Part shown: positions 17,648 through 26,700 of the stretch, piece by piece
How positions within the stretch are numbered: position 1 is the first letter of the stretch
Layout of the letters: the number at the start of each line of letters is the position of its first letter
From: JAGVSV01 sp040766135
Lineage (GTDB): Bacteria; Bacillota; Clostridia; Christensenellales; Aristaeellaceae
Assembly: GCA_040766135.1 (NCBI GenBank)
Contig: JAXGRA010000004.1
Coordinates: 124,001-188,000 of the forward strand
Length of the DNA stretch: 64,000 bases
Direction: 5' to 3'
The notes under the pieces: model-generated
Told to the model about the DNA's origin: nothing
The model's input: the letters and a program-made list of their open reading frames with translations, nothing else
Database searches by the model: none
Program-made: the position numbers and the translations under genes

Positions 17648-19810
17648 TTATTTGCCGTGCTTAGTGTACGCCTCGTTAATGCCGTCGATTACCGCCTGGG
17701 TAGACATCGTAGCACCGGCAACAGCATCAATATCTTTGATGTCAATCGGGGGCACCTTGCCGATAAATTGCTGGGCAAACTCTTCCTCCAACACCTTATC
17801 GCCCAGGCTGGGTGTTTCGGCAAAGCGATCGTCACCGATTTTCAGGAAGGTAATCGCTCCTTTTTCATCAAACACCACTGCTACCGCTACTGGGCCGTTG
17901 AATCCCTGAAATGCTTCATTGATGGCATCCTCCGGGATTTTAGATGAAAACTTGTTATGCGCTTCGTTAATGCCATCAATTACTGCCTTGGTAGACATCG
18001 TAGCACCAGCAATGGCGTCAATATCCTTGATATCGATCGGGGGCACCTTTCCAATAAACTGCTGGGCAAACTCTTCCGTCAGCACCTTGTCCCCCAAACC
18101 GGGCGTCTCCGCAAAACGATCGTCACCAATCTTGAGGAAAGTAATGGCTCCTTTTTCATCAAGCACCACTGCTACTGCTACCGGGCCTGCATATCCATCA
18201 AAGGCTTCGATAATGGCATCTTCAGGGATTTCGTCCGAAACTGAAACCTTGCTGTAGGCTTCGTTGATACCGTCGATCACTGCCCTGGTAGTCATCGTGG
18301 CACCAGCAATGGCGTCAATATCCTTGATATCGATCGGAGGTACCTTTTCAATAAACTGCTGAGCAAACTCCTCTGTCAACACCTTATCCCCTAAGCCGGG
18401 CGTCTCTGCAAAACGATCGTCACCAATCTTGAGGAAAGTAATGGCTCCTTTTTCATCAAACACTACCGCTACCGCCACCGGACCCTTGAATCCTTCAAAT
18501 GCTTCAATAATGGCATCTGTCGGCACTTCAGGAGCATCAGGAGCATCAGAAGCCGCAGGTGCCTCAGTAGCAACGGGTTGCTCACTGGGCTCTATGCTGT
18601 CTTCGGCTTCAGTGGCTTCTGCAACATTGCGCTCCTCATACGCCTGGTTGATGGCCGCCAGCACAGCCTTGGTGGTAACTGTCGCACCGGCAACTGCTTC
18701 AATATCACCCAGTTCCACAGGCAAAGATTTGCCTACAAACTGCTGGGTAAATTCTTTTTCCTGTACAAGCGTACCCAGACCATCTGTTTCATTAAATTCA
18801 TCATCACCCACCGTCAGCGCGGAGATGGTGCCATCATCCTTGACAGTTACGAATACTGTGACGGGTCCTTTAAAGCCCTGCTGCGATGCCGTATAGGTGG
18901 TGCCTTCAGGCTTGGGCGCTTCCAGCACAACGATGTTTTTGTCTTCGTACGCCTGATTGATGGCTGCCAGCACAGCTTTGGTGCTTACAGTTGCGCCCGC
19001 CACCGCTTCAATATCGCCCAGCTCCACAGGCAAGGACTTGCCTACAAACTGCTGAGTAAATTCCTTTTCACGCACCAGCGTGCCCAAGCCATCTGTTTCG
19101 CTAAACGCATCATCGCCCACTGTCAGTGCAGAAATAGTGCCGTCATCCTTGACCGTGACAAATACCGTAATAGGCCCTTTAAAGCCCTGCTGCGATGCCG
19201 TATAGGTGGTGCCTTCGGCCAAACCACCCGGAGTTTCCGGATTAAGGTAAGCATCCACTTCAGAAGCGATGCGGTTAACGCCTGCCAATACGGCCCGGCT
19301 GGTGATTGTGGCTGCCGCGATAGCGTCAATGGTGTTATCTGCATCTTCTGCGCCGGAAGCAGCAATCTTAAGCGGGGCCTTCTTTCCCACAAACTGTTCG
19401 GCAAAAGCAGCATCGCGCGCCTTGGCACCCAGGCCGGGCGTTTCAGCAAAATCTGCGCCGCCAATGTTGACACCGCTGATGGTGCCATCAGGCAGCACAC
19501 CGGCGATGATCTCGATGGGGCCGCCATAGCCCGTCACTACAACCTTGCCGACATGGCCAACGGTTTCGCCATCTGTGATACCCGCAAACAGCCCATCCAG
19601 CGGGCTTTTATCGCCGCCAGGCAGCTGTTCACGCGGGATTTCCAAAAAATCACCAGCCTCGGATAGCACGGCTGTGCGCGCATCTACCTCAGCCTGCTCC
19701 GCCTGCTTCTTAATGACATCACGGGTCACCTCGTTGGTAATCGCCAGGCTTAAACCTGCTACAACCGTGATGATGCCCAGTACCAACCAGGCGGCTAAAC
19801 GCTTTTTCAT
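17648..19810 (-). CDS. rnfG: RnfG-like subunit with six tandem FMN-binding domains
   Basis: RnfG normally has one membrane helix and one extracytoplasmic domain with FMN covalently bound to threonine, in about 200 residues. This protein has 720. The N-terminal anchor (about residues 5-25, LAAWLVLGIITVVAGLSLAI) is followed by six FMN-binding domains: roughly 84-182, 199-290, 302-393, 432-521, 531-620 and 627-717. Candidate flavinylated threonines are T168 (AAAT), T274, T377, T505, T604 and T701 (all GAT). Domains 2 and 3 are near-copies, as are 4, 5 and 6. An acidic, Pro/Ala/Glu-rich linker at about 394-431 separates the two groups. The ATG has a GGAGG site. It comes first in the rnf cluster, after ribF and before rnfC, whereas clostridial clusters usually run C-D-G-E-A-B. 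Assignment to RnfG rests on domain 1 and context. Confidence 0.93.
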   Translation of the reverse strand: MKKRLAAWLVLGIITVVAGLSLAITNEVTRDVIKKQAEQAEVDARTAVLSEAGDFLEIPREQLPGGDKSPLDGLFAGITDGETVGHVGKVVVTGYGGPIEIIAGVLPDGTISGVNIGGADFAETPGLGAKARDAAFAEQFVGKKAPLKIAASGAEDADNTIDAIAAATITSRAVLAGVNRIASEVDAYLNPETPGGLAEGTTYTASQQGFKGPITVFVTVKDDGTISALTVGDDAFSETDGLGTLVREKEFTQQFVGKSLPVELGDIEAVAGATVSTKAVLAAINQAYEDKNIVVLEAPKPEGTTYTASQQGFKGPVTVFVTVKDDGTISALTVGDDEFNETDGLGTLVQEKEFTQQFVGKSLPVELGDIEAVAGATVTTKAVLAAINQAYEERNVAEATEAEDSIEPSEQPVATEAPAASDAPDAPEVPTDAIIEAFEGFKGPVAVAVVFDEKGAITFLKIGDDRFAETPGLGDKVLTEEFAQQFIEKVPPIDIKDIDAIAGATMTTRAVIDGINEAYSKVSVSDEIPEDAIIEAFDGYAGPVAVAVVLDEKGAITFLKIGDDRFAETPGLGDKVLTEEFAQQFIGKVPPIDIKDIDAIAGATMSTKAVIDGINEAHNKFSSKIPEDAINEAFQGFNGPVAVAVVFDEKGAITFLKIGDDRFAETPSLGDKVLEEEFAQQFIGKVPPIDIKDIDAVAGATMSTQAVIDGINEAYTKHGK
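17660..19216 (-). repeat. Five near-tandem FMN-domain repeats inside rnfG (domains 2-6)
   Basis: Repeat units at about 19216-18941, 18907-18632, 18517-18248, 18220-17951 and 17932-17660. Units 1 and 2 differ at 7 of 94 compared residues. Units 3 and 4 differ at 6 of 79, and units 4 and 5 at 7 of 79. Identity between the two groups is much lower. This suggests two separate rounds of duplication. The divergent first FMN domain (about 19561-19265) is not counted here. Confidence 0.9.
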
Positions 19811-19852
19811 ACAAGTTCCTCCAAAGCGGTTAATTTCTGGATAAATTAGATA

Positions 19853-20482
19853 TCATGCACTGCCAGCCAAGCTTCGCATATACACGCTTATGGGACGACC
19901 CAGCATAGCCTCCGCCTGGCGGATATTCCCCTGAGCCAATGCGGCGCGGATAGCTGTGCTGGAAATAGCCTGACCACCCGAAAGCGATACCGGGGGAACA
20001 ATGGTAATGCCTATCCCCTGCTGATGGCACAGTTGGGTTAAACGCTTGGCATCTGTATCCCCACGGTAACCAAAGCGATGGTCATAGCCCGCTACAATGT
20101 ACCGAACCTGAAGGCGCTCAACCAGCATTTGCACAAACGCCTCGCCGGTCATGTGCCGCAGCGCATCATCAAAATGACTAACGGCCAGCAGCTCCACACC
20201 TAATGCCTTGAACAGCGCAGACTTTTCCTCAAAGGGGGTAAGTTCCAGAAACTCCTTATCTGGGTACAATACGCGCGCGGGCATCTGGTCGTAGGTGTGC
20301 ACACAGAACATCAATCCTTCCCGCATGTGAATGGCACGGGCAGCGTCCAGAATGGCTTGGTGGCCCAAATGGATACCGTCGAAGAAGCCAAGGCAAACCA
20401 CGGATGGTTTGTGAACGGGCTGTTCCGACCCCAGCCATTCAATCAGCAACGGAGATGCACCTTCGCTTCCTGCGCATGTCAT
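19853..20482 (-). CDS. ribF: RibF-like FAD synthetase without the riboflavin kinase domain
   Basis: FMN adenylyltransferase that makes FAD from FMN and ATP. The nucleotidyltransferase fold is clear: 'CLGFFDGIHLGHQAIL' near residue 30 has the HxGH motif, and 'AISSTAIRAAL' near residue 175 is the ISSTxxR motif. Bacterial RibF is usually bifunctional and about 310 residues, with a C-terminal riboflavin kinase domain. This one stops at 209, right after the LGRP segment where the kinase would begin, and rnfG starts 42 bases later, so the kinase is absent and not frameshifted. The ATG at 20482 lacks a ribosome site and lies about 13 bases after the predicted transcript start; an in-frame TTG at 20449 is an alternative. 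Being first in the rnf transcript suggests a role in flavin supply for Rnf. Confidence 0.88.
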   Translation of the reverse strand: MTCAGSEGASPLLIEWLGSEQPVHKPSVVCLGFFDGIHLGHQAILDAARAIHMREGLMFCVHTYDQMPARVLYPDKEFLELTPFEEKSALFKALGVELLAVSHFDDALRHMTGEAFVQMLVERLQVRYIVAGYDHRFGYRGDTDAKRLTQLCHQQGIGITIVPPVSLSGGQAISSTAIRAALAQGNIRQAEAMLGRPISVYMRSLAGSA

Positions 20483-20501
20483 GCGAGATTAATTCTGTCG
20501 A

Positions 20502-20530
20502 ATATTATCATCCCAGAACCATGAAGTCAA
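20502..20530 (-). promoter_or_regulatory. Sigma-A-like promoter of the ribF-rnf operon
   Basis: On the minus strand TTGACT (20530-20525), a 17-base spacer and TAATAT (20507-20502) form a near-consensus sigma-A promoter. It is the best candidate for the whole ribF-rnfGCDEAB transcript and is divergent from the HAD-gene promoter. No FMN riboswitch fits in the short leader. Confidence 0.8.
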
Positions 20531-20579
20531 TATGAGCATCCCCCTATCATTTATTCAAAACGTAAAAAAACCATTATGA

Positions 20580-20609
20580 TTGAACGCCCAGTACCGGCTG
20601 TGGTATTAT
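20580..20609 (+). promoter_or_regulatory. Sigma-A-like promoter of the HAD-phosphatase gene
   Basis: TTGAAC (20580-20585), an 18-base spacer and TATTAT (20604-20609), preceded by TGTGG, lie just before the AAAGGAGG site of the gene at 20632. The ATG at 20608 falls inside this -10 box, which supports the later start. Confidence 0.6.
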
Positions 20610-20631
20610 GTGTATAGCAAAGGAGGGCCAC

Positions 20632-21225
20632 ATGCACAAGCTGATTTCAAATGCTGACCATGTTATCTTTGACATTGGCAACGTGCTGCTTTCCTTTAGC
20701 CCCCAGTGGATACTGGACAAGATGGTGCCCGCATCCTTGCACAAGCTATTCCTCTCCTCGGTATTTGGTTCGCGTTTTTGGGTTCATTTGGATTTGGGTA
20801 CGTTGGATTATCCCGAAGCCGCGCACCGTATGTGCCGGGCGGATCCAGCGCTTGCTCCGCACGAGGATCTGGTGCTCAAACTGCTGCACCGTTTCCCCGA
20901 GGTAATGGAGCCCTTGCTGCCTTCTCAGTTGCTGCAACCGCTGCGGGATATGGGCAAGAAAGTTTACTTGTTATCCAATTTCCACAAAGGCTCGTATGAA
21001 CAAATCAGCGGCAAGCATGCCTTCTTAAGCAACGTAGACGGTGCAGTGATTTCAGCATACGAGCATTGCATCAAGCCCGGACGACGCATCTATGACACCT
21101 TGCTTAAGCGTTACAGTATCCCGCCGCAATGCGCGGTATTCATTGATGACATGCCGGACAATGTGCGTACCGCGCGCAGGCTGGGCCTCGCCGCCATCCA
21201 GTACGATGGCACGCAAAAGCTATAA
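20632..21225 (+). CDS. HAD-superfamily hydrolase (sugar-phosphatase-like)
   Basis: Haloacid dehalogenase fold, 197 residues. Motif I is degenerate but recognisable in 'VIFDIGNVLLSFSP' near residue 12: DIGNV, where the second aspartate of DxD is replaced by N, as in several YihX/epoxide-hydrolase-like members. Motif II is 'YLLSNFHKGSYE'. Motif III is the lysine in 'YEHCIKPGRRIYD'. Motif IV is 'CAVFIDDMPDNVRTARRLG'. The set is typical of the family that includes YihX, a glucose-1-phosphate phosphatase. The substrate cannot be assigned. The ATG at 20632 has a strong AAAGGAGG site. It is transcribed away from the rnf operon, and the lipoprotein gene follows. Confidence 0.85.
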   Translation: MHKLISNADHVIFDIGNVLLSFSPQWILDKMVPASLHKLFLSSVFGSRFWVHLDLGTLDYPEAAHRMCRADPALAPHEDLVLKLLHRFPEVMEPLLPSQLLQPLRDMGKKVYLLSNFHKGSYEQISGKHAFLSNVDGAVISAYEHCIKPGRRIYDTLLKRYSIPPQCAVFIDDMPDNVRTARRLGLAAIQYDGTQKL

Positions 21226-21308
21226 AACTTATACTTTCGCACGAAAACGATTGTTATCTCCGTTATATACTTGAAGGTACAGGCACTATGTTTAAAGGAA
21301 GGGATTTC

Positions 21309-22739
21309 ATGAAATCAACCAAGTGGATGAAGCTGGCATTGCTGGCAGGGATGTTAGCCCTGATTATTCTGCTGGCAGGCTGCAACCCCAAGCCGGATAA
21401 TTCCGGCCAAACCGGTAACACAGGGGTAGGCACCATTGGGGATGATTTGTTCCCAACGTTCAGTGTTGGCCCGTCAGGCACGGCAACACCTACCGCCGTC
21501 ATTGTAACCCCTGAGATTGTGCCGCCCAGCAGCGAGTCCCCGCCCATTAGCACCAATGCAGGGTGGGCAGATATTACGCTGCCAACCGGTGATTATCCCA
21601 CGCCCACCTATGCGCCTGCCACATCGGTGCCCCCCATGCAGACCCCACAACCCACTGCAACGCCTGCGCCCACATCCTCTGCGCTGCGCCTGGGCAGCAA
21701 GGGTGACCGCGTGCGCAGCGTACAATCGCGTTTGAAAGCACTGGGTTATCTGAAAGGCTCTGTGGATGGCGACTTTGGTAAGGCCACTGAAACCGCGCTC
21801 AAGGCGTTCCAGAAACGCAACAAGCTGACTGCCGATGGCATCGTGGGCCAAGCCACCATCGCCAAGCTTAATTCCCCCAACGCTATCAAAGCGCAGCCTA
21901 CCGCTTCCCCCACGCCGCGTCCTACGGCCACGCCGCGTATCAATGCCAACACATACTTGCGCTTGGGTTCTTCGGGCAGCGATGTACGCAAAATGCAGTC
22001 CCGCCTGATTGAGTTAGGCTATTTAGAGGGCAAGGCCACAGGCTACTTCAACGAAGCCACCGAGGCTGCCGTCATCGCGTTCCAAAAGCGCAATGTATCC
22101 TACTCCGATGGTGTAGCCGGCCCCATGACCCTGGAAGCGCTGTACAGCAGCAAGGCCAAACGCACCTCCTCGTTTGCAGGTGTCGTAGGCACCTCGCTTA
22201 AGCGCGGTATGACGGATTCTGCAGCTGTGCGCTCCATGCAGCAAAAGCTAAAGAGCTTAGGCTATTATACCGGCGGTATTGACGGCGATTTCGGCGCCTC
22301 CACGGAGCTGGCCGTGCGTGCCTTCCAGCAGCAGCATCGCATCAAGGTGGACGGCATTGCCGGTGAGGGCACCCTGAACTTGCTGTTTAGCAAGGATGCT
22401 AAACGTGCTGGCGCACAGACCCCGGCACCTACCCTGCGCCCGCCGGTTACCATGGCGCCCCAGTTCACGCCTATTACAAATTATGTCATTGTCACACCTG
22501 ATCCCAATGGCGGCTATGTCACGCTGCGTCCGGGGGATGCCGGCGCGCTGGTTCGCAACCTGCAGCAAAGCCTTAAATCTCAAGGCTATCTGGATGATGA
22601 GGCCGATGGCAAGTACGGCTTGGCTACTTTTGAAGCGGTCAAGCGCTTCCAGGCCAAGCACGGGCTGTCGCAGGACGGCATTGCAGGCCCTGCCACACAA
22701 CGTATACTGTACGAAGGCAACTTCCCCAAAGGAGCCTAA
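21309..22739 (+). CDS. Lipoprotein with four peptidoglycan-binding domains
   Basis: A predicted wall-attached lipoprotein of 476 residues. The signal peptide ends with the lipobox LAGC near residue 25. A Thr/Pro-rich segment follows, then four PG_binding_1 modules near residues 125-187, 215-280, 290-355 and 395-465. Each has the pattern LR-x-G-x-x-G-x-x-V-x-x-x-Q-x-x-L-x-x-x-G-Y with a later DG-x-x-G-x-x-T. Pro/Thr/Ala-rich linkers (for example 'TASPTPRPTATPR') join them. No catalytic domain is seen, so it may be an anchor or scaffold. The ATG at 21309 has an AAGGAAGGG site; an earlier ATG at 21288 would add seven residues without one. A bidirectional terminator follows. Confidence 0.87.
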   Translation: MKSTKWMKLALLAGMLALIILLAGCNPKPDNSGQTGNTGVGTIGDDLFPTFSVGPSGTATPTAVIVTPEIVPPSSESPPISTNAGWADITLPTGDYPTPTYAPATSVPPMQTPQPTATPAPTSSALRLGSKGDRVRSVQSRLKALGYLKGSVDGDFGKATETALKAFQKRNKLTADGIVGQATIAKLNSPNAIKAQPTASPTPRPTATPRINANTYLRLGSSGSDVRKMQSRLIELGYLEGKATGYFNEATEAAVIAFQKRNVSYSDGVAGPMTLEALYSSKAKRTSSFAGVVGTSLKRGMTDSAAVRSMQQKLKSLGYYTGGIDGDFGASTELAVRAFQQQHRIKVDGIAGEGTLNLLFSKDAKRAGAQTPAPTLRPPVTMAPQFTPITNYVIVTPDPNGGYVTLRPGDAGALVRNLQQSLKSQGYLDDEADGKYGLATFEAVKRFQAKHGLSQDGIAGPATQRILYEGNFPKGA

Positions 22740-22748
22740 CCACACATT

Positions 22749-22789
22749 AAAAAATCACCTCTGCACTCTGCGGGCAGGGGTGATTTTTT
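22749..22789. terminator. Bidirectional terminator between the lipoprotein gene and ftsY
   Basis: A 16-base stem (22749-22764 against 22774-22789, one G-T pair) has an A6 run on the left and a T6 run on the right, with a nine-base loop. It can end transcripts on both strands and separates two converging genes. Confidence 0.93.
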
Positions 22790-22802
22790 GTGGCCATGGA
22801 AT

Positions 22803-23702
22803 TTAAAACAGCGCGTCCACAAACTCCCGGGCATCAAAGGCCTGCAGGTCATCAATGCCTTCGCCCACGCCAATGTACCATACGGGCAGGCCCAATTCGC
22901 TCTGGATGGCCAGCGCGATGCCGCCTTTGGCCGTACCGTCCAGCTTGGTCAGGATAATGCCGTTGATCTCTGCAGCTTCCTTGAACATTTTAGCCTGCGC
23001 CAGACCGTTCTGGCCGGTGGTGGCATCGATAATCAGCATGCTGCGCACGGTGGCCTGCGGATACTCCCGGTCAATGACACGGCGCATTTTATGCAGCTCG
23101 TCCATCAGGTTTTTCTTGTTGTGCAGCCGGCCAGCGGTATCCACAATAAGCAGATCTGTGTTGCGCGCCTTGGCGGATTGCACTGCGTCAAACACCACCG
23201 CAGCAGGGTCCGCGCCCATCCCCTGGGTGATGACAGGCACATTAGCACGCTGGGCCCACACGGCCAGTTGCTCATCCGCTGCTGCACGGAAGGTATCGGC
23301 AGCAGCCAACACCACGCTGCGGCCAATCTCCTTAAAGCGCAGGGCCAGCTTGCCCACGGTGGTGGTTTTGCCCACACCGTTGACCCCCACAACCAGCATG
23401 ACCATGGGCCAATGCAGCGCCGGGCGGCCGATGTTCATTTTGTCGTACAGCACCTGTTTAAAAACATCGCGCGCCTTGTTGGCATCGCGTACCTTGTCGC
23501 GTGTTATGCGCGCGCGCAGTTCATCAATGATTTCCTCGGTGGCGCGGATGCCCACATCAGCAAGGATAAGAATATCGGTGAGCTCCTCGTAAAAATCCTC
23601 ATTGACCTCCGGTACAGAGGTCACCAGATCATTGACCTTTTCGGTGAAATTGCCGCGCGTTTTGCTCAGGCCTTCCACTAGGCGTTTAAAAAAACCGGCC
23701 AT
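22803..23702 (-). CDS. ftsY: Signal recognition particle receptor FtsY
   Basis: SRP GTPase that docks ribosome-nascent chain complexes at the membrane. The 299-residue protein has the N domain, with a short positively charged N-terminus that lacks the long acidic A domain of E. coli. The G domain motifs are G1 'GVNGVGKTTTVGKLA' near residue 108, 'DTFRAAADEQL', G3 'DTAGRLHNKKN' and G4 'TKLDGTAKGG'. The ATG at 23702 has an AAAGGA site. It lies 16 bases after smc in the usual rnc-smc-ftsY order. Its RNA partner is encoded at 37527-37647. Confidence 0.98.
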   Translation of the reverse strand: MAGFFKRLVEGLSKTRGNFTEKVNDLVTSVPEVNEDFYEELTDILILADVGIRATEEIIDELRARITRDKVRDANKARDVFKQVLYDKMNIGRPALHWPMVMLVVGVNGVGKTTTVGKLALRFKEIGRSVVLAAADTFRAAADEQLAVWAQRANVPVITQGMGADPAAVVFDAVQSAKARNTDLLIVDTAGRLHNKKNLMDELHKMRRVIDREYPQATVRSMLIIDATTGQNGLAQAKMFKEAAEINGIILTKLDGTAKGGIALAIQSELGLPVWYIGVGEGIDDLQAFDAREFVDALF

Positions 23703-23718
23703 AAAACGTCCTTTCCCG

Positions 23719-26700
23719 CTATACAGCGTAGTCCTGCAGGTTGACGGAGATCATGGAGGATATGCCCTTTTCCTCCATCGATACGCCGTACAGCGCATCG
23801 CACTGCTCCATCGTGCCCTTGCGGTGTGTGATAACAATAAACTGTGTGGTTTGGGAATATTCACGCAGATAATCGGCAAAACATCCGATGTTCGCATCGT
23901 CCAATGCCGCCTCAATCTCATCCAGCACGCAAAAAGGCGTGGGCTTTAGCTTAAGCATGGCAAACAGGATGGCAATGGCCGTCAGCGCACGCTCCCCACC
24001 GGACAAGAGGCTGAGCAACTGCAGCTTCTTGCCGGGCGGCTGGGCCGCGATCTCAATGTCGCAGTCCAGCGGACGGCTGGGGTCTGCCAGCCGCAGCTCT
24101 GCATGCCCGCCGCCGAACAGGCGTTCAAAGGTTTCGCTAAAGTAGGTGTTGAGCTTGTCAAACTCCGCAGTAAACTGCCGGGCCATATCCTGCAGCAGCT
24201 GGTCAATCAGCTGCATCAGATCATTTTCAGCCTTGATGGTGTCATCACGCTGGATGGTCATTTCCTGATGACGGGCCAGCACCTCGTCATACTCGGTGAC
24301 AGCATCCAGATTGATAGAGCCCAGTTCACGGATGGTTTCCTTCAACTGCGCCGCCTGTTTTTCGGCCGCCCCTACCTCAAACCGTCCTTCCGCACGCAAT
24401 TCATTGGCACCTTCATAGGTGAGTTCATAGGAGGCAAAGAGACGCTCACTCAACGCCGTGGCCTCGCCATCCAGCCGGGCCAGCAGCAATTCATTGCGGT
24501 GCAGCTTGTCGCGGTTTTGTTCGCGCGCGACATGCAGTTGATCCAACGCCAGCGCGCAATCACGCTGCGCGGCAGCTTTTTCGCGGCGTTTGGCTTCCAG
24601 ATCATTTACCCGGCGCGTCGCGGCGTCCGTTTGCTGGGTTAGTGCATCCAGCTGTGTTTGTTTGTCCGCTATGTCCTGCATCAGCTGCTCACGCTGCTGG
24701 CGGGCACTATCGCTTTGCACGCTGCTGCGTGCGGCCATCTGTTCAAGGGCGTTAATTTCGCGGGTCAAGCGTTCGCGGTCACGCACCAGCAAATCCCAAC
24801 GATGCTCCTGCTGCGCCAAATCAGCTGCACGTTGTGTGGCCACCGCTCGCAAATCATCTGCATGTCTGCGCGCTTCGGCCAGTGCCTGTTGCAACTGCTC
24901 AGTCAGGGCGTCCATGCTTTCACGGTCCATAGTGGCACCACGCGATTCGTCGCTGACCTGCTGCAAGTCCTGCGAAACATCCGATACAGCCTGCCTGAGC
25001 TGCTCCAGCGCATCCTCGGCCTGCTCCAGACGGGCTGTACAGGCCTCCAGCGCTTCGCGCGCTTTGTTGCGCCGCTCGGTATCGCGGGCAACGGCGATAC
25101 GTTCGTCCTGTACCTGCGCCTGCTGCTCCGCCCAAGCGCGAGCGTTCTGCTCCATCTCCTGTTCCAGCGCGTGCTGCGAATCCTTTAGTTTACCCAACTC
25201 ATCACGGGCCTCAGCGATGGCCTGCCTGCGCTCCACCAGTTCACGCTCCCGGCCCAACAGGCTAACCGTGCGGCTTTGTGCGGTACCGCCGGTCATCGCG
25301 CCGCCCGCGCGCAGCAAGTCGCCCTCCAAGGTAACTACGCTGATGTTTTGCCGCCCGGCGCGCGATATTTGAATCGCATTGTCCAAGTTGTCCGCAATCA
25401 GGATACGGCCCAAGATACTGCGCATCACGCCCTCAAAGCGGCTGTCATAAGAAATCAGTTCACACGCCACGCCCAGGCATCCGCGTAAAGACAGCAGACG
25501 CTCTTCCTCACGCGACAGCGTACGCCCGCGCACGGCGCTGATGGGCAAAAAGGTGGTGCGCCCCAGGCGATTGGTGCGCAGATAGTCAATCATGCGCTTG
25601 GCTGCGTCCTCATCCTCTGTGACAATGTGCTGCAGCGTTCCACCCAGCGCCATATCAATGGCCGTTTCATAGCGTTCCGGCACCGATATCAGCCTTGCTA
25701 CCACGCCATATACATCCGGGTCATCGCCTGCAAAGGCCAACGCACGCTTAACGGCCTGGTTGTAGCCCTCATACTCGCGCGCCATGTTATCCAGCATGGC
25801 CAGCTGATTTTCCATCACGCGCAGCTGCGTGCTGGCATCGGCCAGTTTGGTCTGCCCCTGCTCCATGCGCTGGCGCGCCTGTGTGGTCTGCTGCGCCAAG
25901 GCCTGCTCGACTGCAATCATTTCGTCCAAGCCGCTGATGGTATGGGCCAGCACTTGTTCAGCCTCAGTGAGGGTATCGGCCAATCGCTCCTGTTCCTCAC
26001 GGATTTGTGCCGCAGATGCAAGCAGCTGTTCCTGCTGTTGCTCCATCTGTACCAACATGGCTTGCTGGCGTGCCTGGCGGGATTTCACATCGCTCATGCG
26101 GTTGACGGCATCCAGAATTTTCTCACGATGGGCATTCAGCGCAGTTTCAGCTTCCTCGGCCAACAGCAGGGCCTCGGCCAGCGCAGCATCGGCCTGCTGA
26201 CTGACCTCCCGCGCTTCCGCTACTTGTGCATCCACCTTTTGCGTATCCTGATTGCCAGCTTCCAGCGCATGTTTCATATCGCCCAGGCGCTGCTGTGTAT
26301 CCTGCTGGGCTTCGTGGCTGCGCGCTAGGTCCTGATCCATGGCATCGGCCTGCGCCTGAGCACGGGTTATATCGTTCTGCGCTTCGTGCAGGCGCTCGCG
26401 CAAGGTATCCTGCGCTGCACGGGCGGCGCTGACATCCTCGTCGGCCAGGGAAAGTTCCGCCTCCAAGCTGTCGCGCTGGCGCAGGCTGGCTTGCACCTCT
26501 TCTTCCTGCTGCGCCAAGACGCGCGACAGTTCCTCCGTTTGCCGCTGAAGCGTCTGGGAGCGTGTTTTCAGGTTGTCATAGCGCACCAGGAAGATATTGA
26601 TTTCAAGGTCTTTGAGTTCGCCGGCCAGCACAATATAGCGCTGTGCTTTTTCGGATTGCTCAGCCAGCGGGGCTAAGCGTGCGGTGACCTCCGACAAAAT

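Noticed and set aside
18578..19666. A 362-codon plus-strand frame antisense to rnfG
   Set aside because: It lies opposite the FMN-domain repeats and inherits its length from their periodic codon pattern. The product has no recognisable domain and no ribosome site.
17648..19810. Misassembly as the cause of the repeated FMN domains
   Set aside because: Each copy carries its own amino acid differences, the linkers differ and the frame is maintained over 720 codons. This argues for real repeats, although long-read confirmation of copy number is desirable.
20502..20632. FMN riboswitch upstream of ribF or rnf
   Set aside because: The leader predicted from the promoter is only about 13 bases and no RFN-element sequence is visible.
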